Assembly: GCA_015200345.1 (NCBI GenBank)
Contig: CP054187.1
Span: 3,642,470-3,706,469, forward strand
Direction: 5' to 3'
From: Planctomycetia bacterium
Lineage (GTDB): Bacteria > Planctomycetota > Phycisphaerae > UBA1845 > UTPLA1
Length of the DNA: 64,000 nt
Part shown: positions 15,874 to 23,274 of the stretch, in pieces
Numbering within the stretch: position 1 is the stretch's first letter
Layout of the letters: every line of letters starts with the position of its first letter
Translations under genes and position numbers: made by a program
Notes under the pieces: model-generated
Database searches by the model: none
What the model was told of the DNA's origin: nothing
What the model saw: the letters and a program-made list of their open reading frames with translations, nothing else

Positions 15874-16671
15874 GATCCGTGTGCTCCCAAACGACGTTAG
15901 CGATCCTGACGAGCCGGGAACCCGGTCTGCCGCACCGACTTGTTGGGCGGCAGGCGATCACCGGGTGCGCGTGCACGTCTGTTTTTCAGCGAGGTTGTTG
16001 TGACAAGCTCCGGAAGATTACCCACATCCTGCAATCGGGGGCCCAATCTTCGACAGACTCGGGCGATTATGTTAAGGCAACGACACCCCTGCACGCAAGT
16101 CGTTAACCGTCAATGATTTTGGTCGAGTTTCCCGGCAAGGACCAGGCCAGTCGGAATAGGGGTGCGTGATTTTCCGTTGGTCTCCGGTTGGGATTTCATA
16201 GCCCGGCCAAACCATACGGGCAAAACGCGCGCCGAACGCAACGGACCGCTCCGATTTCCACACCCCCTGGAAGGGAACGAATTTCGACGCTGAAACGAAC
16301 GAACCGCTGCAATTTTAGAAGACGAAATTCTTGATGTGATGCCCGGTTTGGGGGTTGACATTTCATCGGGGTTGTGACATATTCGCTCCCCCGGCGGGGA
16401 GTACGTTTGGTAAGGATGCCATGGGGAGGAAGCGCGATTTCAACATCTTGGCTTCAATCCGCGCGCTGCCATTCAGGGGTGGGGTGGCGGTCCGCGCCCT
16501 TCGAACTTCGGATTATGTCACCGATCAAAATCTCCGACTCCGCACAAGAGGTTTGGATGACCTCGGACCGATGCGGGTCGTACGAGTTGGTTATTTCTGA
16601 AACATTGAGAAAGAAAAGAGTGGTGACTCGGCAGGGGATCCGAGCATCGGCATCATCAGGAGAGGACTGAA
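15874..16671. other. 800-bp intergenic region between divergent surface-protein genes
   Basis: No convincing gene is present on either strand; short frames here lack codon bias and homologous-looking motifs. The stretch is lower in GC than its surroundings. It should hold the promoters of both divergent thrombospondin-repeat genes; a good promoter for the rightward gene is visible at 16355-16383, which leaves a leader of about 280 bases. Confidence 0.5.
16355..16383 (+). promoter_or_regulatory. sigma-70-type promoter for the 1856-residue surface protein
   Basis: A perfect TTGACA is followed after 17 bases by CATATT (four of six). Transcription would begin near 16390, about 280 bases before the start codon, an unusually long leader that could carry regulation. 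No other good promoter is seen nearer the gene. Confidence 0.4.
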
Positions 16672-19600
16672 ATGTTGAGTTTTTCGACGTCACGACGTGC
16701 GGCGATTTTCGGCCTGATCTGTGCTTGTTGTTCGCTGGCGGCCGGCCAGAGCACGGAGGCGGCTTCACCCTGCGTGGTGATCAGCCAGGTCTATGGCGGC
16801 GGCGGCAATGCCGGCGCGTCCAGGCAGAATGACTTCATCGAGCTGTTTAATCGCGGCTCGGCCACAGTCAACATCACCGGCTGGTCGGTTCAGTACACCT
16901 CCGCCACCGGTTCCACCTGGATCAAGACCGATCTGTCAGGAAGCATTCCGCCCGGCGGGTACTACCTGATTCAGCAAGGTTCAAGCGGCGCGAACGGTGC
17001 TCCGCTGCCAACCCCCGATGCCACGGGAACGATCGGCATGTCCACCACGACCGGCAAGGTTGCGCTGGTGAACAACACGACGCTGTTGTCGGGTACATGC
17101 CCCAGCGGTTCGCAGATTATCGACTTTGTGGGTTATGGTTCGTCGGCCAATTGTTTCGAAGGCGCTGCGGCCACCGCGACGTTGAGCGTGACGACGGCCG
17201 CCATTCGCGGCTCCAGCGGATGCACCGAGACCGATCAGAACGGCACTGACTTTGCCGCAGGCACTCCCAATCCTCGAAACAGCGCGAGCCCGGCGCACTC
17301 GTGCGGCTTGCCCGCCGACGGTGATTGCGACGGCGTTCCCGATTCCAGCGACAACTGCCCCAGCATCGCGAATCCCGGTCAGGCGAATGCCGACGGCGAT
17401 TCAGCCGGCGACGCGTGCGATGGCTGTCCGGCGGATCCAAACAAGATTGCTCCGGGGATCTGCGGCTGCGGCGTGGCGGATACCGACACGGACATGGACG
17501 GCGTTCCCGATTGCGCCGACGGCTGCCCCAATGACCCCGCGAAGATTACGCCCGGCGTATGCGGCTGTGGCGTTGCGGACACCGATACGGATATGGACGG
17601 CACGCCGGACTGCAACGACGGCTGTCCGGAGGATCCCGACAAGGTCGCCCCGGGTGTTTGCGGCTGCGGCGTGGCGGATACCGACACGGACATGGACGGC
17701 ACGGCGGACTGCAACGACGGCTGTCCGGAGGATCCCGACAAGATTGCTCCCGGCATCTGCGGTTGCGGCGTTGCGGACACCGATACGGACATGGACGGCA
17801 CGGCGGACTGCAACGACGGCTGTCCGGAGGATCCCGACAAGATTGCTCCCGGCATCTGCGGTTGCGGCGTTGCGGACACCGACACGGACATGGACGGCAC
17901 GGCGGACTGCAACGACGGCTGTCCGGAGGATCCCGACAAGGTCGCCCCGGGTGTTTGCGGTTGCGGCGAGCCGGAAACCGACACGGACAATGACGGCACG
18001 CCGGATTGCAATGACGGCTGTCCGAATGACCCCGCCAAGACTGCGCCGGGTCAGTGCGGTTGTGGCGTTGCCGATACCGACACGGACAAGGACGGTACGG
18101 CCGATTGCAATGACGGCTGTCCGAATGACCCCGCGAAGATCACTCCGGGTCAGTGCGGTTGTGGCGTTGCCGATACCGACACGGACAAGGACGGCGTAGC
18201 GGACTGTAACGACAATTGTCCGGGTACGCCGAATCCGATGCAGGAGGACCCGGACAAGGACGGCTTGGGCGATGCGTGCGACAACTGTCCGACCGTGGCC
18301 AATCCCGGACAGGAAAACACGGACATGGACAGCGCGGGCGATGCCTGCGATGAGTGCCCGAATGATCCGGCCAAGGTTCTTGCGGGTCAGTGCGGTTGCG
18401 GAAACCCCGAGACCGATACGGACAAGGACGGCGTCGCGGACTGCGTCGACAATTGTGTCGATACACCGAACTCGATGCAGGAAGACGCTGACTGGGACGT
18501 CGTTGGCGATGCGTGCGACAACTGCCCGTCGGTCGCCAATCCGACCCAGGCCGACAACGATTTGGACGGGCTGGGTGATGCCTGCGATCGCGTACCGTTC
18601 AACAACTCGCTGGTTCTGGAAGTTCCATCGGGCTGTCTCGGCAACGGCGGTCAATTCGCCGTCCAGCTCTGGATGCGCCAGTTGACGCAGAATGCCAACG
18701 GCTTCCAGGCGTTCTTGAGTTTTGACGACACGAAGCTCAACTACCGCGGCGATTTGAGTTCGTACAGCACGTTCCCGCTGCACATCTTCCCGATCACGCT
18801 TGCGCAGACGGGCGTCGGCCAGCTTCAGTTGGACGGTTCCACGCTTGCGAATGATCCGTGCACGAACCAGGACGCGCTGCTCGCGACGCTGGTATTCGAC
18901 GTCGAGCCGGGCAACGACTGCATGGAGACGAGCATCGATTTCCGAACGCAAGGCTCGTTTGTTTCCGAGCTAAGTTGCAACGGCACACCGATCACGCCGA
19001 CGAACACGGTGAACACGCGCCTGTTCACGATCGACGCGACGGGGCCGATGTTCACGGTTTGCCCGAAGGACTTCACCGTCGAGTGCAATCCGTCGATCCC
19101 GCTTGAGGAACTCATCGCTCCGAAGACGACCGGCCAGGCCGAGGCCATTGATGCGTGCAGCGGCGAAGTGCCGATTGAGAGCATCGCATACAGCGACAAT
19201 GTTCAAAACGGCAAGTGCGGCGAAGAGAAGCACATCGTCCGCACCTGGACAGCCACCGACGCTTGTGGAAATCAGGCGACCTGCGTTCAGAACATCTACG
19301 TGGCGGATACGACCGCACCGGTGATCACCGCCTGCGTCGCCGAGGATGCGAGCCTGGGCGAGGGCTGCGAAGGCCAGATTAACTTCACCGCCACCGTCGA
19401 AGACAACTGCTGCATCAGCTCGAAGGGCATCTCGGTCAGCGCCCAGCTTGACCCCAAGAGCCTGCACAGCACGACGGTCGGAACGCCGCTGTGGAAAGTC
19501 GTGCCGGATACGAAGAATCCCAGAGTTCTCCATGTGTCCGGCTACGTTCCGGTCTCCGGCCTGTCCGGCTGCCCGGCGACGGTTCTGGTGACCATCAATG

Positions 19601-22242
19601 CGTTGGATTGCTGCTCGAATGAGGCCACGTCCTGCACCGACAGCGCCAGCGTGGTCGATGAGATGGCTCCCATCATTCTCTGCCCTCCGGATGTTCAGGT
19701 CGATTGCGATGAGTCCATTGATCCGGATGAGAACCCCAGTGTGGGTTACCCGAAGGTCGGCGACAACTGCACCAGCCAGCCCGTGGTCGACTACACGGAC
19801 GAGCCCGGTCCGGGATTGGGCGGCAGCGAATGCCCGTTCCAGACGGTTGTTCGCACCTGGACAGCGACGGATGCCTGCGGCAACACCGCGTCCTGTCAGC
19901 AGACGATCACGCAGCAGGACGTGACGCCGCCGGTGGTTCTGTTCTGTGAGGGCGACCAGTCGGTGACGATGGGCGAGGATTGCACGGCGTCCATCTCCTT
20001 CACGGTTGCCATCGCGGACATTTGCTGCATCGATCTCAAGGGACTTCAGATCGCGGTAGAAAACGTTTCGGGTGTGACGGTGGGCACGCCGACTTACAGC
20101 ATCTGCGATGCGCTGGGAAGCGGTAAGCAATCGGGCAACACGCTCTACATTTGCGGCGAAGTCCCAGTCAGCGAACTGACGAGCTGCCCGGCCTCCGTGA
20201 AGCTGCGATTCTCGGCGGTGGACTGCTGCGGCAATGCATCCGTTGAGAGCTGCTGCCTGACCACGACGATTACCGACGATACGGCACCGACCATCCAGTG
20301 CCCGAAGGATGTCCTCTTGCAGTGCGGCGATCCGTCGTCTCCGAAGGACACGGGCTTCGCCACGGCGACGGACAACTGCACGACGCAGCCGAGCGTGGAT
20401 TACTGGGACGAGTGCCTGACGAATCCGAAGCGGATCGTCCGGCACTGGTCGGCCACGGATGCGTGCGAGAACTACGCGACGTGCGACCAGGTCATCACCT
20501 TTGAGGATGACGAGCCTCCGGTCCTGACCTGTCCGCCGACGATTTATCTGGAGTGCATCGATAATCTGCCGGGCATCTGCGGGCTGGGGTGCCCGGGAGC
20601 GCTCCAGCAGGGCTGCCTCCAGGGCCAGCCCTCGAAGGCGGAAAACTGCAAGGAGTACTTCGAGGAAGTGCTGGGCGGTTCCGTTACCGACAATTGCGGA
20701 GATGACAAGGTTCAGGTGCATTTGCTGAACTATTTCATCGCGGGCAACCCGTTCATTCCGCAATGCGCGCCGAGTTCGGCGATCATTGTTCTGATCTATC
20801 AAGCCGTTGATGGCTCGGGGAACGTCTCGTTGCCCTGCAAGGTGGTCATCATCATCCAGGACAACATGCCGCCGCGAATCAACGCTGGCAAGTTGCCGAA
20901 GCAAGTGGACATCGACACGGCGTGCTCGGCCACGATCCCGGTGAACATCACGGTGGAGGATTGCAACCTCTACGACGTGGATTACTGGTACAACGTGAAC
21001 GGGAATGCCAACGTATCGGATGATTTGGAGATCAACTACTGCTCCGGATCCGCGACGATCAGCGGCAACATCTACGTTCAAGAAGTGTATTCGTGCCAGG
21101 TCTCGGTCGATCTATGCGTGAGTGCCCAGGATGCGTGTTCCGTGTGCCAGGGGCCGAAGCAGGGCGGACAAGGTCCGGGCAAATCGACGGAGTGTTTCAC
21201 GATCAACGTGAATAATCACATTCCGCCGAACGTCGGTTGCCTTGTGCCGACGTCGCAACCGAGTCTGACCTCGTCGGATCAGTGCGATCTGCTGACGGTG
21301 TACTCCGATGCCGGCGTCTGCGGTGCGACCGTGTACTACTCGGTCACGGCCGATTCCAAGTGCGGCGGCGGAAAGGTCAGCGTCGAATGCATGCCGCCTT
21401 CGGGCAGCTTCTTCCCGGTCGGCGATACGGCGGTCACTTGTACGGTGACCGATGAGTGCGGAAATACGACCGTGACCGAGGGCACGATCCGCGTACTGGA
21501 CGTGACCCGGGCAACGGCGACCGTCCGGCTGAACCTCGTAAACGCCGGTGCGGGGTATGTCCGCCCGATCAAGTTTGTCGCGCGCAACGCCGACGGATGT
21601 TCGGACCCGATCTGTGCCAATGTGTTCTTCAGTGGCGCCGCGCCGGCAACCGGGACGGCGGTCATTGAGCTTCCGTGCGGCCAGTGGGACAGCCTGTGCG
21701 CCAAAGATGAGCAACACACCATCTGGGCGTCACAGTCTCTTTCGATCGTCAACAACGAATACGTGGCGTCGGCGCCGCACCTGCTCCGCGGCGGCGATAC
21801 CGACAACGACGGCGACGTGGACATCAACGACATCACGCAGTGGGTGTTGACGGTGGCCACCGGTCCGGGCCCGGGTCCGGCCTGTCCGTTCGTGGTCAGT
21901 CCGGCGACGCGCAGCGCCAACTTCAACAATGACGCCAACGTGAATGCGCTGGATTACAGCTTCTTCACGAACCTGGCGGCAGCGCCCGGCTTCGGGTTCC
22001 CGTTCGCATCCAGTTGCAGTTGTGTCCCCTCGGTCCTGGGCGGCGGCGTGGAATTGTCGATTTCGGCGAAGCGCCTGCCGGCTGGGGATGCCTTGCGGCT
22101 CGACCTCAACCGGGACGGCGTCGTGGACTATCGCGATATCGCCGTCTTCGAGCAGCGGAACCAGTTGCCGAACACGGTATCGACGAAGCTGCGGCAGGCG
22201 GCCTCCCAGGCGGTCGCCGTGCCGCCCGTGAGCGGCAAGTAG
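16672..22242 (+). CDS. giant secreted protein: lamin-tail, thrombospondin type 3, cohesin-like, HYR and dockerin-like domains
   Basis: An 1856-residue exported protein with a signal peptide (AAIFGLICACCSLAAGQS). In order: a lamin-tail domain (~30-180; VISQVYGGGGN, NDFIELFNRGS, NITGWSVQY); thrombospondin type 3 calcium-binding repeats (~215-640), including seven 33-residue near-identical units; a cohesin-like domain (~643-783; LVLEVPSGCLGNGGQFAVQL); a series of HYR-type immunoglobulin-like domains rich in Cys (~789-1613; TGPMFTVCPKDFTVECNP, RTWTATDACGN); and a dockerin-like end with three EF-hand loops (DTDNDGDVDINDI, NNDANVNALDY, DLNRDGVVDYRDI). AGGAGAGG precedes the ATG. It is presumably a calcium-stabilised surface adhesin or scaffold. 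A terminator follows the gene. Confidence 0.85.
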   Translation: MLSFSTSRRAAIFGLICACCSLAAGQSTEAASPCVVISQVYGGGGNAGASRQNDFIELFNRGSATVNITGWSVQYTSATGSTWIKTDLSGSIPPGGYYLIQQGSSGANGAPLPTPDATGTIGMSTTTGKVALVNNTTLLSGTCPSGSQIIDFVGYGSSANCFEGAAATATLSVTTAAIRGSSGCTETDQNGTDFAAGTPNPRNSASPAHSCGLPADGDCDGVPDSSDNCPSIANPGQANADGDSAGDACDGCPADPNKIAPGICGCGVADTDTDMDGVPDCADGCPNDPAKITPGVCGCGVADTDTDMDGTPDCNDGCPEDPDKVAPGVCGCGVADTDTDMDGTADCNDGCPEDPDKIAPGICGCGVADTDTDMDGTADCNDGCPEDPDKIAPGICGCGVADTDTDMDGTADCNDGCPEDPDKVAPGVCGCGEPETDTDNDGTPDCNDGCPNDPAKTAPGQCGCGVADTDTDKDGTADCNDGCPNDPAKITPGQCGCGVADTDTDKDGVADCNDNCPGTPNPMQEDPDKDGLGDACDNCPTVANPGQENTDMDSAGDACDECPNDPAKVLAGQCGCGNPETDTDKDGVADCVDNCVDTPNSMQEDADWDVVGDACDNCPSVANPTQADNDLDGLGDACDRVPFNNSLVLEVPSGCLGNGGQFAVQLWMRQLTQNANGFQAFLSFDDTKLNYRGDLSSYSTFPLHIFPITLAQTGVGQLQLDGSTLANDPCTNQDALLATLVFDVEPGNDCMETSIDFRTQGSFVSELSCNGTPITPTNTVNTRLFTIDATGPMFTVCPKDFTVECNPSIPLEELIAPKTTGQAEAIDACSGEVPIESIAYSDNVQNGKCGEEKHIVRTWTATDACGNQATCVQNIYVADTTAPVITACVAEDASLGEGCEGQINFTATVEDNCCISSKGISVSAQLDPKSLHSTTVGTPLWKVVPDTKNPRVLHVSGYVPVSGLSGCPATVLVTINALDCCSNEATSCTDSASVVDEMAPIILCPPDVQVDCDESIDPDENPSVGYPKVGDNCTSQPVVDYTDEPGPGLGGSECPFQTVVRTWTATDACGNTASCQQTITQQDVTPPVVLFCEGDQSVTMGEDCTASISFTVAIADICCIDLKGLQIAVENVSGVTVGTPTYSICDALGSGKQSGNTLYICGEVPVSELTSCPASVKLRFSAVDCCGNASVESCCLTTTITDDTAPTIQCPKDVLLQCGDPSSPKDTGFATATDNCTTQPSVDYWDECLTNPKRIVRHWSATDACENYATCDQVITFEDDEPPVLTCPPTIYLECIDNLPGICGLGCPGALQQGCLQGQPSKAENCKEYFEEVLGGSVTDNCGDDKVQVHLLNYFIAGNPFIPQCAPSSAIIVLIYQAVDGSGNVSLPCKVVIIIQDNMPPRINAGKLPKQVDIDTACSATIPVNITVEDCNLYDVDYWYNVNGNANVSDDLEINYCSGSATISGNIYVQEVYSCQVSVDLCVSAQDACSVCQGPKQGGQGPGKSTECFTINVNNHIPPNVGCLVPTSQPSLTSSDQCDLLTVYSDAGVCGATVYYSVTADSKCGGGKVSVECMPPSGSFFPVGDTAVTCTVTDECGNTTVTEGTIRVLDVTRATATVRLNLVNAGAGYVRPIKFVARNADGCSDPICANVFFSGAAPATGTAVIELPCGQWDSLCAKDEQHTIWASQSLSIVNNEYVASAPHLLRGGDTDNDGDVDINDITQWVLTVATGPGPGPACPFVVSPATRSANFNNDANVNALDYSFFTNLAAAPGFGFPFASSCSCVPSVLGGGVELSISAKRLPAGDALRLDLNRDGVVDYRDIAVFEQRNQLPNTVSTKLRQAASQAVAVPPVSGK
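17512..18204 (+). repeat. seven exact-period 99-bp tandem repeats inside the surface-protein gene
   Basis: Copies start at 17512, 17611, 17710, 17809, 17908, 18007 and 18106, always 99 bases apart, and each encodes one 33-residue thrombospondin type 3 unit (DGCP, GxCGCG, DTDTD, DGTxDCN). The middle copies are nearly identical at the DNA level, so recent duplication or gene conversion is likely and copy number may vary between strains. Confidence 0.9.
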
Positions 22243-22261
22243 GTGTGTGATTGATCTCGAG

Positions 22262-22310
22262 GAGTCCCGGCGGAGTGTTCGTCTCGCGCCGGGACTCTTC
22301 TTGACTTTTG
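22262..22310 (+). terminator. intrinsic terminator after the giant surface-protein gene
   Basis: GAGTCCCGGCG pairs with CGCCGGGACTC across a loop of about 14 bases, followed by the T-rich TTCTTGACTTTT. It stands 20 bases after the stop codon and separates this gene from the next. Confidence 0.8.
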
Positions 22311-22395
22311 CATCGAGCTTGGAGTTTGATTCGTGCTTGATTGGGGGATCGGAGCCGGGTATTGGTCCGTCGGTGCGGACGTCTGGAGGAAAGTC

Positions 22396-23178
22396 GTGAA
22401 CCATCGCTCCATTTTCACAGCAAGAACTTTTGGCCGGGTATTTGTGATTCTTGCGGCGCTGTTTGGCGCCGTGATCGCCTCTCCGGTCACAGCGAATGTC
22501 GATTTGTTCTTTCAGCCATCGCTTGTCTTCAGCCCGGCGCCGGGCTGTACGGTCAATCAGATTCTCACGGTTCAGCTTCGAGCGCGGTCGTCGACGGCTT
22601 CTCCCCAGCAATTCAGCGCGCTAAGCGTGATTCTGGAATGGGATCCGGCCGTTCTGGAGTTCATGGAGAACATCCCGAACTCGAATCCGAACTATCTTTG
22701 GACGAGTGAGTTCTATCCCGCGGGCGGCCTGAATCCCGATTACTCGGACGGCGATGCGTCGTATTACGCGCTGCCGCAGACGTTCAATTTGCCCGTGGCA
22801 CCCGCCAATAATACAAACGGCATGTTGGTGACGACGTTCCGATTCAAGGTGCTGGCGCCCACGAATGGAACCCTCGTGCGCATGATCGCCGATCGAGCCG
22901 GAGAGCTGACCCAAGTCTCCGACAATGACGCCAACGACGTAACGGGCGATATCTCCAGCACGTCGACCTTCAAAGTCGCCAATGCCTGCGATTGCGCCCT
23001 GGGCGACGTCAACCTCGACTCGGCCTACGATTTGCTGGATATCGCCGCGGCCGTGGAGGTGCTCCTGGGGAACGACACCGACCCGTCACACGTCAACGCG
23101 GTTGACGCCGATTGCGACGGCGACGCCGACGGCAACGACATTCAGGGCTTCACGGATTTCATGCTGCTGGCCTTGTAG
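22396..23178 (+). CDS. secreted cohesin-like/dockerin-like protein
   Basis: A 260-residue exported protein. A GTG start at 22396 is chosen because GGAGGA precedes it and the signal peptide (FVILAALFGAVIASPVTA) follows at the right distance; the in-frame ATG at 22333 would add 21 residues. Residues ~35-190 have a cohesin-like beta sandwich (LVFSPAPGCTVNQILTVQLRAR, SALSVILEWDPAVLEFM, GMLVTTFRFKVLAPTNGT). The last ~65 residues are a dockerin-like pair (ALGDVNLDSAYDLLDIAAAV and DADCDGDADGNDIQGF). It lies behind the terminator of the giant surface protein and converges on the GH57 gene. It may bind calcium and partner modules outside the cell. Confidence 0.75.
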   Translation: MNHRSIFTARTFGRVFVILAALFGAVIASPVTANVDLFFQPSLVFSPAPGCTVNQILTVQLRARSSTASPQQFSALSVILEWDPAVLEFMENIPNSNPNYLWTSEFYPAGGLNPDYSDGDASYYALPQTFNLPVAPANNTNGMLVTTFRFKVLAPTNGTLVRMIADRAGELTQVSDNDANDVTGDISSTSTFKVANACDCALGDVNLDSAYDLLDIAAAVEVLLGNDTDPSHVNAVDADCDGDADGNDIQGFTDFMLLAL

Positions 23179-23274
23179 CGCGGTGCGACGGCATTCGCCC
23201 CAGAGTTCATTCAGCCATGCAGGTCGAGTGTCCGGCGCATGGGGGATGTCTCTGCGCGGCATGAAGGGATCGCG

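Noticed and set aside
17512-18204. CRISPR-like tandem array
   Set aside because: The repeats are 99 bp with no spacers and lie inside a coding frame.
17401-18951. Long minus-strand frame opposite the thrombospondin repeats
   Set aside because: Translation is a repetitive Val/Arg/Ala artefact of the 99-bp repeats; the plus frame has signal peptide and domains.
18970-21081. 703-codon minus-strand frame opposite the HYR domains
   Set aside because: Arg-rich, no motifs; shadow of the 1856-residue gene.
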